NCBI RefSeq assembly: GCF_001643375.1
Contig: NZ_LSHB01000010.1
Span: 55,288-119,287 of the forward strand
Length of the DNA: 64,000 nucleotides
Direction: 5' to 3'
Origin: Chryseobacterium sp. FP211-J200
GTDB taxonomy: Bacteria > Bacteroidota > Bacteroidia > Flavobacteriales > Weeksellaceae
Below the pieces are notes generated by a model, which searched no databases, was not told the DNA's origin, and saw only the letters and a list, made by a program, of their open reading frames with translations. This document shows, piece after piece, positions 44,065-52,493 of this stretch. The position numbers were made by a program, and so were the translations under genes. Within the stretch, counting starts at the first letter, position 1. Every line of letters starts with the position of its first letter.

Positions 44065-44253
44065 ATGGAGATCCTCTATTTGATGATTATCTGCAGCGTT
44101 TCTTTAGCTGTTATTTTCCTGGTAATTTTTATTATTGGTGCTAGAAAAGGACAGTTTGAGGACGATGAGTCACCCGCCGTTCGAATTTTGTTCGAAGACG
44201 AGGTGAAGACAGAAAAGGAGACAGAAACTCCAGAAAAAAACGATAAAGAATAA
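44065..44253 (+). CDS. ccoS: Cytochrome cbb3 oxidase assembly protein CcoS
   Basis: The 62-residue protein has one N-terminal membrane segment (EILYLMIICSVSLAVIFLVIFIIGA) and a hydrophilic acidic tail with GQFEDDESPAVRILFEDE, the CcoS/FixS signature. It is required for cofactor insertion into the oxidase in other bacteria. It sits 15 bases before ccoN. Confidence 0.88.
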   Translation: MEILYLMIICSVSLAVIFLVIFIIGARKGQFEDDESPAVRILFEDEVKTEKETETPEKNDKE

Positions 44254-44268
44254 TTGCTATTTGTAGAT

Positions 44269-46554
44269 ATGGAAACACAAAAGTTTAGTTATGACAACGG
44301 TATTGTTCGCGCATTTTTGATCGCGACAGTTGTTTTCGGTATTGTAGGTTTTTTATTAGGACTTACGGCCGCGTTGTTGTTATTTTATCCTGAATTACCA
44401 GAATTTTTCTTAGGAACAGATGACCCGACCATCAAAACATTGCAAAGCGATGGGATGCAGGGACTTATCAATTCCCAAGGTGCTTTCGGATTCGGACGTA
44501 TTAGAATGCTTCACACGAGTGCGGTAATTTTCGCATTTGTAGGAAACTCTATGTTCTCTGGAATTTATTACTCTATGCAGAGGTTGCTAAAAACAAGAAT
44601 GTGGAGCGACACATTATCTTGGATTCATTTCTGGGGATGGCAATTGATGATCGTTGCTGTTGTGATTACATTCTTCATGGGAATCAATACTTCTAAAGAA
44701 TATGCAGAGCATGAGTGGCCGATTGATATTTTGATCACCGTGGTTTGGGTAATATTTGGTATCAACATGTTTGGAACCATTGCAACAAGAAGAGTAAGAC
44801 ATTTGTATGTGGCTATCTGGTTCTACTTAGGAACTTGGGTTGCCGTTGCAATGCTACATATTTTCAACAACTTAGAAGTTCCATTATCTTTCACTGGCTG
44901 GAAATCTTATTCTGCATACTCCGGAGTAAAAGATGCTTTGGTACAATGGTGGTATGGGCATAATGCGGTAGCTTTCTTCTTAACAACTCCAGTTTTAGGT
45001 TTGATGTATTATTTCGTTCCGAAAGCTGCAGACAGACCGGTTTTTTCCTACAAACTGTCCATTATTCACTTCTGGTCTTTGATCTTTGTCTACATTTGGG
45101 CAGGGCCACACCACTTGCAATACACTGCACTTCCGGCTTGGGCACAGGCTGTAGGAACAGGTTTCTCTATTATGCTAATCGCTCCATCTTGGGGAGGAAT
45201 GCTGAACGGTCTATTGACTTTGAGAGGAGCTTGGGATAAGGTAAGAGAAAATCCAGTTCTAAAATTCTTTGTTGTCGCTGTAACTTGTTATGGTATGGCA
45301 ACGTTTGAAGGACCACTTTTGGCGACTAAAACAGTAAATAAAGTAGGACACTTTACCGACTGGGTAATTGGTCACGTTCACCTTGGTGCACTTGGATGGA
45401 ACGGATTTATGGCATTTGGTGTTATCTATTTCTTGGTTCCAATACTTTGGAGAACAAAATTATGGTCTGTGAAATTGGCTAACTGGCATTTCTGGTTGGG
45501 AACTTTCGGAATTATTTTCTATGCTGTTCCATTGTATATCGCTGGATTTACACAAGGTTTGATGTGGAAAGAATTCAATCCGGATGGAACTTTGGTTTAC
45601 AAAAACTGGTTGGATACTGTTACAGCTATTCTTCCTCATTACAAACTTAGATTTGTAGGTGGATTATTATATTTCTCAGGTGCTATTTTGATGGTTGTGA
45701 ACTTGGTTGCAACAGCTAGAAAAGGATCTTTCCAAAAAGAAGTACCCGCGGAAGTACCAGCATTGGCAAAAATCAATAAAGGAAGAAAAGAAGGTGAAAC
45801 TTTCCACTTGTGGTTAGAAAGAACGCCATTATACTTAGGAATTCTATCCTTCGTTGCAGTTGCAATTGGTGGATCTTTAGAAATCCTTCCTACCATCTTT
45901 GTAAAAGAAAACGTTCCTACAATCTCTGCAGTGAAACCATATTCTCCACTAGAATTGGAAGGTAGAGACATTTACATCAGAGAAGGTTGTAATGCTTGTC
46001 ACTCGCAGATGGTTCGTCCTTTCCGTGATGAAGTTGTAAGGTTCAACGGGAAAAATGGACAATATTCCAAAGCTGGTGAATTCATCTATGACAGGCCATT
46101 CCTTTGGGGATCTAAAAGAACGGGACCAGATTTACATAGAGAAGGAGGCGCTAGACCAGACTCTTGGCACTTCAAACATATGTATAACCCGAGATCGACA
46201 TCTGCAGGCTCCATCATGCCAAGATATCCTTGGTTGATAGAAAACACGCTGGACAGAAGCAAAACTCAAGCAAAACTGGAACTTATGAAAAATACTTTTG
46301 ACGTTCCATACACGAAATCTCAGATTGATTCTATGGATTCTTGGATGAACAATCAAGCTAGTGCCATTGTAAAAAATGTTTTTGCAGAAGCAGATGATGT
46401 CAAAAAATCTTTCGAAGAATCTAAAGCAAATAAGGCAAAATCTGGTGAAGAATTTGTGCCACTTGAAAAGAGAGAAATCACAGCGTTGATAGCCTACTTA
46501 CAAAGACTAGGGACAGATATTAAAACAACAGAAGTAAAAACAGCTAGTAATTAA
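44269..46554 (+). CDS. ccoN: Fused cbb3 cytochrome c oxidase subunits I and II (CcoN-CcoO)
   Basis: The start is set at the ATG at 44269; the frame extends to a TTG at 44254. The 761-residue protein has a CcoN part of about 12 membrane segments with heme/CuB His residues (WGHNAVAFFLTTPVLG, GPHHLQYTALPAWAQ, HVHLGALGWNGFM). It is followed directly by a CcoO part whose heme-c motif is Cys574-x-x-Cys577-His578 (GCNACHSQMVRPF). The fusion of N and O is the Bacteroidota arrangement. The enzyme reduces oxygen at low concentration and pumps protons in the inner membrane. Confidence 0.95.
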   Translation: METQKFSYDNGIVRAFLIATVVFGIVGFLLGLTAALLLFYPELPEFFLGTDDPTIKTLQSDGMQGLINSQGAFGFGRIRMLHTSAVIFAFVGNSMFSGIYYSMQRLLKTRMWSDTLSWIHFWGWQLMIVAVVITFFMGINTSKEYAEHEWPIDILITVVWVIFGINMFGTIATRRVRHLYVAIWFYLGTWVAVAMLHIFNNLEVPLSFTGWKSYSAYSGVKDALVQWWYGHNAVAFFLTTPVLGLMYYFVPKAADRPVFSYKLSIIHFWSLIFVYIWAGPHHLQYTALPAWAQAVGTGFSIMLIAPSWGGMLNGLLTLRGAWDKVRENPVLKFFVVAVTCYGMATFEGPLLATKTVNKVGHFTDWVIGHVHLGALGWNGFMAFGVIYFLVPILWRTKLWSVKLANWHFWLGTFGIIFYAVPLYIAGFTQGLMWKEFNPDGTLVYKNWLDTVTAILPHYKLRFVGGLLYFSGAILMVVNLVATARKGSFQKEVPAEVPALAKINKGRKEGETFHLWLERTPLYLGILSFVAVAIGGSLEILPTIFVKENVPTISAVKPYSPLELEGRDIYIREGCNACHSQMVRPFRDEVVRFNGKNGQYSKAGEFIYDRPFLWGSKRTGPDLHREGGARPDSWHFKHMYNPRSTSAGSIMPRYPWLIENTLDRSKTQAKLELMKNTFDVPYTKSQIDSMDSWMNNQASAIVKNVFAEADDVKKSFEESKANKAKSGEEFVPLEKREITALIAYLQRLGTDIKTTEVKTASN

Positions 46555-46565
46555 ATTTAAATAAA

Positions 46566-46760
46566 ATGATTCCGCAAAGTTTCAAAGATATCGTCTCCAA
46601 TGTGGAAAATGCAGGTTTGCTTCAAACCATTGCGATGATCATATTCATTTTATTCTTTCTTACAGTAATATACGTTGTCCTAAACAGACCAAAAAAATAT
46701 TACAACGAAGAAGAGAATGCACCTTTGGAAAAAGATGAAGACGAAAAATGGACTTTGTAA
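46566..46760 (+). CDS. ccoQ: cbb3 oxidase small subunit CcoQ
   Basis: The 64-residue protein has one membrane segment (LLQTIAMIIFILFFLTVIYVVL) and a charged tail with RPKKYYNEEENAPLEKDEDE, the usual CcoQ form. It lies 11 bases after ccoN and 17 before ccoP. It stabilises the oxidase complex. Confidence 0.85.
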   Translation: MIPQSFKDIVSNVENAGLLQTIAMIIFILFFLTVIYVVLNRPKKYYNEEENAPLEKDEDEKWTL

Positions 46761-46777
46761 TTAAAAAATAATTAATC

Positions 46778-47665
46778 ATGAAAAGAAGAACCCCTGCTTA
46801 TATTAATATTTTAATCGTTTTAGGATTATTACTTGTAGTGTTCTACATGTTTTCTCAAACGTCGGATTTCCTGACTTCCAAATTCTTCATTGGAACAGCG
46901 TTGATTAGTATCATTGTGGTATTCATCCAGACTGCTATTGGAGATTTGATAGAAAATGAGAAATTCAAAAAACTGACAGACACAGAAAAAGCAACATATC
47001 TGGCTGAGAAAAAAGTCCCTTACTTCCAATATCTTTGGAATGGTGCTTTCAAAAGCCAATCTGAAAAAGAAGAAAAAGACATCCTTATCGACCATGGTTT
47101 CGATGGCATTATGGAGCTAGACAATCAGCTTCCAAAATGGTGGTTGGGATTGTTCTACTTTGGTGTTGCATATTGCGTACTTTATATCTCTTCTTATTTC
47201 TTGACAGATTTCGCAAATCCAATCAAAGAATATGATCAAGAGTATAAAGAGCAAATTGCTTCTGTAGAAGAGTACATGAAAACTGTACCTCAAGCGACGA
47301 TAGAAACAGCAAAATTTTCTGAAGACAACGTAGAAGAAGGTAGAGTAATTTTCGAAACCAACTGTGTAACTTGTCACGCAGCAGAAGGAAAAGGAGGAAT
47401 TGGTCCTAACTTGACAGACAACTTCTGGATCAACCAGCCGGAGAAAACTTTGTTCAAAACTATTTTCTATATGGTAGAAAATGGTAGTACAAACAATCCA
47501 ACAATGCAGGCTTGGGGTAAAAATGGCGTTCTTACTGGTAATGATATCGAAAAAGTTGCGGCTTACGTTTATCACATCAATCAGGAGAAAGCTCCTATCA
47601 CTCAGGCTCAAGGTGGTGCTGCTCCTCAGGGAACACAGCCGAACTGGGAGAAAGCTGCTGAATAA
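46778..47665 (+). CDS. ccoP: cbb3 oxidase subunit III (mono-heme CcoP)
   Basis: The 295-residue protein has two N-terminal membrane segments (INILIVLGLLLVVFYMF, ISIIVVFIQTAIG). A CcoP N-terminal signature (DNQLPKWWLGLFYFGVAYCVLYISSYF) follows, then a single heme-c domain with Cys196-Val-Thr-Cys199-His200 (NCVTCHAAEGKGGIGPNLTD). Proteobacterial CcoP has two heme motifs; this one has one. It passes electrons from cytochrome c to CcoNO. The element at 47674-47767 follows. Confidence 0.93.
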   Translation: MKRRTPAYINILIVLGLLLVVFYMFSQTSDFLTSKFFIGTALISIIVVFIQTAIGDLIENEKFKKLTDTEKATYLAEKKVPYFQYLWNGAFKSQSEKEEKDILIDHGFDGIMELDNQLPKWWLGLFYFGVAYCVLYISSYFLTDFANPIKEYDQEYKEQIASVEEYMKTVPQATIETAKFSEDNVEEGRVIFETNCVTCHAAEGKGGIGPNLTDNFWINQPEKTLFKTIFYMVENGSTNNPTMQAWGKNGVLTGNDIEKVAAYVYHINQEKAPITQAQGGAAPQGTQPNWEKAAE

Positions 47666-47673
47666 AATCATAT

Positions 47674-47767
47674 AAAAGAGATTGTCACAAGATATCGTTC
47701 TAATAGGAATGGTATTTGAAATTGAATAATATAAATGTTGTTCATTTTCAGGACAATCTCTTTTTTT
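47674..47767 (+). terminator. Structured three-way-junction element between ccoP and ccoG
   Basis: Outer arms AAAAGAGATTGTC (47674-47686) and GACAATCTCTTTT (47752-47764) pair perfectly over 13 bases and close with seven T. Inside are two hairpins: GATATCGTTC/GAATGGTATT (47691-47716, with wobbles) and GAAATTGAATAA/TTGTTCATTTTC (47718-47749, one mismatch, one wobble). The total is a 94-base three-way junction ending as a terminator would. It may be a partial terminator between ccoP and ccoG, a processed small RNA, or a mobile-repeat remnant. Confidence 0.6.
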
Positions 47768-47781
47768 ATCCAAACATTATT

Positions 47782-49233
47782 ATGAGTACTACAGAAAAAA
47801 AATACAACGAAGCAGAAAGTTGGGTGGTAGAAGCTGAAACATTCAGAGACTCTGTGGGAACAATGGATAATACCGGGAAGAGAAAATGGGTATTTCCAAG
47901 AAAGCCAAAAGGAAAGTACACCAATTACAGAGTCTTGGTAAGCGTCCTTTTACTAGCAATCTATTTCATCATTCCGTTTCTCAAGTTTCACGGAAATCCG
48001 CTCCTTTTATTCAACATTATAGAGCGTCAATTCTTTATTTTTGGACAGCCTTTTTATCCTCAGGATTTCATTATTCTGGCATTGGGCGCTATTGTTACTT
48101 TAATATTCATTATTATTTTCACCGTTGTTTTTGGAAGAATTTTTTGTGGATGGATTTGTCCTCAAACGATTTTCCTAGAAATGATATTCCGTAAAATAGA
48201 ATATGCCATAGAAGGTGACAGAAACAAACAGATGAGGCTGGATAATCAAGCCTGGGATACGGAAAAAATCTGGAAACGATCTCTGAAATGGAGCATTTTC
48301 ATTTTGATTTCTGTTATCATTACACACATTATGTTTATGTACATTGTGGGTTATGAGGAAGTTTTCAGCATTATGAAAGAAGGTCCTTTTGCGAAACCGA
48401 CCAATTTCCTCGTGATGATACTTTTCACAGCGGCATTTTATTTTGTATTCGCTTGGTTCAGAGAGCAAGTTTGTACAATGGTTTGTCCTTACGGAAGACT
48501 TCAAGGCGTGCTGATAGACAAAGAAACCATCAACGTTTTTTACGATTACAAAAGAGGCGAAAATCGTTCGAAATGGAAAAAAGGCGAAGACAGAAGAGCT
48601 GAAGGAAAAGGAGATTGTATCGACTGTAAGCAATGCGTTGTCGTTTGTCCTACAGGAATCGACATCCGAGATGGACTTCAAATGGAATGTGTGAATTGCA
48701 CAGCGTGTATCGATGCGTGCGACGAGGTAATGGTAAAAGTTGGACTTCCACCAGGATTAATCCGCTATGCGTCCGAAAAAGAAATCGAAGAACAAGAGAA
48801 TTTCAAATTCTCTGGTAAGATGAAGCTCTACTCTGTCATCTTGCTAGCATTGATTGCTTTCTTAGGTGGATTGCTTTACAACCGAGGCGATATGGAAGCT
48901 AAATTCCTAAAACCTCCGGGATCCACATTCTTTGTAAGAGATGGAAAAATCACCAATACTTACAGCTATACCTTCCTGAATAAATCCAATGACAACAGAA
49001 CGGTAATTATTAAAATTATAGAACCGAAGAATGGGGAGATTTCTTCCAGTACTTCCAACAAAATCGTTCTGAAAAGAGATGCGATGATAAAAGGAACTAT
49101 CAATGTGAGTTTCCCGGAAAGCCAGATTAAGCTTTCAAAACAAAACCTGAAGCTAGGCGTTTATGACATGAATGGTGAACTTCTGGATGAATACGAAACT
49201 TATTTTGAAGGACCATTCAAATTTCAATTTTAA
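47782..49233 (+). CDS. ccoG: Cytochrome c oxidase accessory protein CcoG/FixG
   Basis: The start is set at the ATG at 47782 (MSTTEKKYNEAESW). The upstream extension to 47716 reads through the structured element and is not used. The 483-residue protein has several membrane segments. It has 4Fe-4S-type motifs CGWICPQTIFLE and VCTMVCPYGRLQG, then ferredoxin clusters CIDCKQCVVVCPTGID and CVNCTACIDACD. The C-terminal Ig-like FixG domain ends SQIKLSKQNLKLGVYDMNG. In the family it reduces copper for oxidase assembly. Confidence 0.93.
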   Translation: MSTTEKKYNEAESWVVEAETFRDSVGTMDNTGKRKWVFPRKPKGKYTNYRVLVSVLLLAIYFIIPFLKFHGNPLLLFNIIERQFFIFGQPFYPQDFIILALGAIVTLIFIIIFTVVFGRIFCGWICPQTIFLEMIFRKIEYAIEGDRNKQMRLDNQAWDTEKIWKRSLKWSIFILISVIITHIMFMYIVGYEEVFSIMKEGPFAKPTNFLVMILFTAAFYFVFAWFREQVCTMVCPYGRLQGVLIDKETINVFYDYKRGENRSKWKKGEDRRAEGKGDCIDCKQCVVVCPTGIDIRDGLQMECVNCTACIDACDEVMVKVGLPPGLIRYASEKEIEEQENFKFSGKMKLYSVILLALIAFLGGLLYNRGDMEAKFLKPPGSTFFVRDGKITNTYSYTFLNKSNDNRTVIIKIIEPKNGEISSSTSNKIVLKRDAMIKGTINVSFPESQIKLSKQNLKLGVYDMNGELLDEYETYFEGPFKFQF

Positions 49234-49242
49234 TAAAAAGAG

Positions 49243-49692
49243 ATGAAGAAACTAAATTGGGGACACGGATTGATGATTGCATTAGGATGTTTTATCCTTT
49301 TCATCTTATTTCTGATTTTGGTCTTTCCTATTGGGAAACAAAATGCAGATATGATTTCCGATAATTATTACGAAGAGGAACTGAAATACCAAGACGTTAT
49401 AGATGCTAAAGAGAATGCAGCTCAGCTGAAAGAAGTCCCAGCTTACAAAGCCACTGCAGAAGGTATGGAAATCACTTTCCCACAATCTATAAAAGTGGAT
49501 AACAACAAGGTAGAATTCATTTTGTTCCGAACGGAAGATTCTAACCTCGATATCAAAAAAGAATTGAATCTGGAGAATCACAAGTTTGTCATTCCAAAAA
49601 AAGTTGTTTCCCTCGGTTCCTATACTTTAAAACTAAAATGGACAGAGAATAAGAAACCTTATCAGGTGGATTATGACATCTTATGGAACTAG
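49243..49692 (+). CDS. FixH/CcoH family protein
   Basis: The 149-residue protein has an N-terminal membrane segment (GLMIALGCFILFILFLILVFPIG) followed by NADMISDNYYEEELKYQ, the FixH signature, and a short beta domain. It assists cbb3 oxidase maturation. It lies 9 bases after ccoG and overlaps the next gene by 10 bases. Confidence 0.88.
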   Translation: MKKLNWGHGLMIALGCFILFILFLILVFPIGKQNADMISDNYYEEELKYQDVIDAKENAAQLKEVPAYKATAEGMEITFPQSIKVDNNKVEFILFRTEDSNLDIKKELNLENHKFVIPKKVVSLGSYTLKLKWTENKKPYQVDYDILWN

Positions 49693-50420
49693 CACTCATC
49701 ATATCGGCGATTGGTTTGGGATTCGCGTCCGGATTCCATTGCATCGGTATGTGCGGACCAATTGCTCTTTCTATGGGATTGACGAAAAATCTGAAGGCTA
49801 ATTTCTACCTTCAGAATCTGACCTATCAATTCGGAAGGATTCTCACCTACTCTATTCTCGGCGGAATTTTAGGCATCATCGGTCAAAGTTTTGAATTGGC
49901 TGGATTCCAAAAATATCTAACCGTTTTGGTTGGAATTCTACTAATAGTTATGGCAATTTTTTCCTTCGGAGGAAAAGATTTCGCCGCTAAAATCCCATTT
50001 GTTTCAAGAGGTTTATTGAAGGTCAAAATGAAACTTGGGAAAATCCTACAACGTCCCGATTACAAATCTCGTTTCGCAACTGGAATTCTGAACGGACTTC
50101 TACCTTGCGGAATGGTCTATATGGCTTTGACGGCTTCTTTGGCAGCTGGTGGAATTTGGCAAAGTTCACTTTTTATGTTCCTTTTCGGATTGGGAACTTT
50201 TCCGTTTATGTTTGCCGTTGTTTACTTAGGGAATTTCATCACGACAGCTTTCCGGGTAAGAATCCTAAAAGTGATTCCAGTAATGATGATTATCTTAGGA
50301 GGACTATTCGTTTTAAGAGGCTTGGAGCTAGGAATTCCTTACATTTCCCCACATTCCGAATCTTTGCATGTCAATCACTCTACAGACGGTTTTCATACGG
50401 ATCATACGAATTGTCATTAA
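49683..50420 (+). CDS. Sulfite exporter TauE/SafE-like membrane protein of the cco operon
   Basis: The 245-residue protein has about six membrane segments and the metal-type motif GFHCIGMCGPIALSMG near the N-terminus, then FATGILNGLLPCGMVYMAL. This matches the UreH-type/DsbD-like transporter domain (PF13386) that follows fixH in Bacteroidota oxidase loci. A His-rich C-terminus (SLHVNHSTDGFHTDHTNCH) suggests copper or other metal binding. Copper handling for the oxidase is inferred. Confidence 0.85.
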   Translation: MELALIISAIGLGFASGFHCIGMCGPIALSMGLTKNLKANFYLQNLTYQFGRILTYSILGGILGIIGQSFELAGFQKYLTVLVGILLIVMAIFSFGGKDFAAKIPFVSRGLLKVKMKLGKILQRPDYKSRFATGILNGLLPCGMVYMALTASLAAGGIWQSSLFMFLFGLGTFPFMFAVVYLGNFITTAFRVRILKVIPVMMIILGGLFVLRGLELGIPYISPHSESLHVNHSTDGFHTDHTNCH

Positions 50421-50439
50421 TTAAATAAAGAACATAAAA

Positions 50440-50463
50440 AAATCGGTCATTTGACCGATTTTA
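50440..50463. terminator. Bidirectional terminator of the cco operon and the DUF6702 gene
   Basis: AAAATCGGTCA (50440-50450) pairs with TGACCGATTTT (50453-50463), with A- and T-runs on either side. It serves the convergent genes. Confidence 0.85.
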
Positions 50464-50467
50464 ATTT

Positions 50468-50941
50468 TTAGAAAGTGACTTCTGCTGTTTCTTTTCCCTT
50501 TTGGAAGTTGAGTGTTTTCAAAGCACCTTTATAAGTGATATTTACAATATTGACCTGTTTTGGAAACTGTCCGATCAAAATACTGTTCTTGATTTTCAAA
50601 CTTGAAATATCGGAAACGCCACTCGCTTCATAATAAACCCAAACAGATTCGCCGTTGACCTGACTTCCTGTGAAAGTCAATTGTTTCGCAGCGCCGTTGA
50701 TGGTAACATCTACGTTATTGTTCACATACTTCTTAACCTCAGCTTCGAAGCCTGCAGTTGCCGGGTCGATTTTTATAGCCTGAGAGATGTGACCTGTGTT
50801 TAGCTTCGTTGTGAACTTCAAAGTTTTGGTTCCATCGATGTAATCCACTTTGGTCATTGATGAAAAGAAATCCAATGCTGTAAAGCTAAAAAGTCCCACC
50901 AATAAGATTCCTAAAGATAATATGAGTATTGATTTTTTCAT
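50468..50941 (-). CDS. DUF6702 family protein
   Basis: The 157-residue protein has a signal sequence or anchor (KKSILILSLGILLVGLFSFTAL). A beta-sandwich-like domain contains TKVDYIDGTKTLKFTTKLNTGHISQAI and a conserved GESVWVYYEASGV. This matches the DUF6702 family of Bacteroidota exported proteins of unknown role, typically near the end of metal or protease loci. It converges on the cco operon. Confidence 0.72.
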   Translation of the reverse strand: MKKSILILSLGILLVGLFSFTALDFFSSMTKVDYIDGTKTLKFTTKLNTGHISQAIKIDPATAGFEAEVKKYVNNNVDVTINGAAKQLTFTGSQVNGESVWVYYEASGVSDISSLKIKNSILIGQFPKQVNIVNITYKGALKTLNFQKGKETAEVTF

Positions 50942-50999
50942 TTTAATTTAATATTTAATAACTTTTACTATTGATTATGGTCAAATTATATGCCACACC

Positions 51000-51710
51000 T
51001 TAGAAATTCACACTTACCGAATATTTATCATAGAACGCTTTGATATGCGCCACTGCATCTTCCGCTGTATCCACAACTCTAAATAGTTCAAGGTCTTTCT
51101 CGGCAATTAGACCTTCCTTTAATAAAGTCGATTTGAACCAATCTAATAAACCGCTCCAGAACTCACTTCCGACCAAGACGATTGGGAACTTCCCTATTTT
51201 ATTGGTTTGAATTAAGGTCAAAGCTTCCGTCAATTCGTCCAAAGTTCCAAAACCGCCAGGCATCACCACGAAACCTTGAGAATATTTGACGAACATTACT
51301 TTTCTAACGAAAAAGTAATCAAAATTGATATTATAACCTTTGTCGACATACGGATTAAAGTGCTGTTCGAAAGGCAATTCGATATTCAAGCCGATAGATT
51401 TTCCGAAACCGTTTGCACCTCGGTTTCCAGCTTCCATGATTCCTGGTCCGCCTCCAGTGATGACTCCAAAACCAATTTCCGTAATTTTCTTTGCAATGTC
51501 AACCGCCATTTTGTAATAGAAATTATCTTCCTTCAACCTAGCCGAACCAAAAATTGAAACACAAGGGCCAATCCTCGCCATTTTCTCGTAACCATCTACA
51601 AACTCGGACATCACGCGGAAAACCATCCAGCTGTCTTTGGTTATCGTTTCGTCCCAGGTCTTCTGGCGTAGACTTTCCTGCAATCTTTTATCGTCGTCCT
51701 GTTCTATCAT
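51000..51710 (-). CDS. LOG-family (TIGR00730) Rossmann-fold protein
   Basis: The 236-residue protein has the family signatures GPCVSIFGSARL, GVITGGGPGIMEAGNRGA (phosphoribohydrolase PGGxGTxxE region) and FVVMPGGFGTLDELTEALTLIQTNKIG. Members release cytokinin-type bases from nucleotide monophosphates or act on other ribotides. The physiological substrate in this bacterium is unknown. It overlaps the nucleotidyltransferase gene by four bases, suggesting translational coupling. Confidence 0.92.
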   Translation of the reverse strand: MIEQDDDKRLQESLRQKTWDETITKDSWMVFRVMSEFVDGYEKMARIGPCVSIFGSARLKEDNFYYKMAVDIAKKITEIGFGVITGGGPGIMEAGNRGANGFGKSIGLNIELPFEQHFNPYVDKGYNINFDYFFVRKVMFVKYSQGFVVMPGGFGTLDELTEALTLIQTNKIGKFPIVLVGSEFWSGLLDWFKSTLLKEGLIAEKDLELFRVVDTAEDAVAHIKAFYDKYSVSVNF

Positions 51711-52420
51711 TTGAAAATTCTTTCTGCTTCAACAATAGATTCCGGTCTTCCAACATCAACTAAGTTTGAAGTGTGCTGATAACCAACGATGATATCTTCT
51801 TTCATCAATTCCATATATTCATCCATAATAGAGAATTTTCCGGTTCTTGTGAATTTATCAAAAATCTCAGAATTCACGCAATGAACGCCACTGAACGCCA
51901 ATTCTCTCAATTTGAAAATCCCGCCAACGACCGTTTTTTTATTGGTTTGAAGATTTCTCCAGCCTTTCAAAAACATCTTTTCATTGAACATCAGTTTTCT
52001 GGAACTGTCTCTGTCAGAAACCGCCAAAGTTATCATTGCACCTTTGGTCTCGTGAAGTCGGATAAAATTGGTGATGTTAAGGTCTGTCAGGATATCGACA
52101 TTCATTATAAGGAATGATTTCTCATTCTCAAGGAATCTCTTTGCGAAAAGTAATCCGCCACCAGTTTCCAAAAGTTCTTCGTGCTCATTTGAGATTTCGA
52201 TGTTCGCACCGAAGTTGTCGTTCTCAGCCAGGAAAGCCAGAATCTGTCCTCCGAAATGGTGAATATTAATGACAAAATCATTGATTCCAAAACCTTGCAG
52301 GTATTTGATGTTTCTTTCGAGAAGTGGAACGTCGTTTACTTTTGCCAAAGCTTTCGGATGTTCATCAGTAAAAGGTTTCAGCCGGGTTCCCTTTCCTGCA
52401 GCAAATATTAATGCTTTCAT
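51707..52420 (-). CDS. Nucleotidyltransferase (MurU/HddC-like)
   Basis: The 237-residue protein has the N-terminal nucleotidyltransferase motif MKALIFAAGKGTRLKPFTDEHPKALAKVNDVPLL (GxGTRxxPxT...PK). A metal-binding Asp lies in IMNVDILTDLN, and VDVGRPESIVEAERI closes the fold. The family makes nucleotide-sugars (GDP/UDP-hexose-1-P); MurU, which makes UDP-MurNAc from MurNAc-1-P, is the closest-looking role. Its neighbour is a RapZ-C protein, an association seen in Bacteroidota cell-wall recycling sets. The kinase partner is missing here. Confidence 0.83.
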   Translation of the reverse strand: MKALIFAAGKGTRLKPFTDEHPKALAKVNDVPLLERNIKYLQGFGINDFVINIHHFGGQILAFLAENDNFGANIEISNEHEELLETGGGLLFAKRFLENEKSFLIMNVDILTDLNITNFIRLHETKGAMITLAVSDRDSSRKLMFNEKMFLKGWRNLQTNKKTVVGGIFKLRELAFSGVHCVNSEIFDKFTRTGKFSIMDEYMELMKEDIIVGYQHTSNLVDVGRPESIVEAERIFK

Positions 52421-52432
52421 ATTTTTATTAAT

Positions 52433-52493
52433 GATAAATAATAATTGATAACTGATTGAATAATGAGAGATAAATAATCAATTATTAATTATC
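52433..52493. repeat. Family B AT-rich imperfect inverted repeat, copy 3
   Basis: GATAAATAATAATTGATAA (52433-52451) and TAATCAATTATTAATTATC (52475-52493) pair at 17 of 19 positions. It shares words with the copies at 18926-19006 and 40683-40769 and spans the gap between the nucleotidyltransferase and RapZ-C genes. Confidence 0.65.

Noticed and set aside
47674..47764. Possible tRNA-like cloverleaf
   Set aside because: The three-way junction lacks an acceptor CCA, a T-loop GTTC-A consensus and an anticodon arm of proper size.
47117..47773. 218-residue minus-strand frame across ccoP
   Set aside because: It is antisense to ccoP and the junction element, with Cys/Phe/Ser-rich composition typical of a shadow.
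47716..47781. Upstream extension of ccoG
   Set aside because: It would translate the structured element and add 22 residues not matching the CcoG N-terminus; the ATG at 47782 gives the family start.
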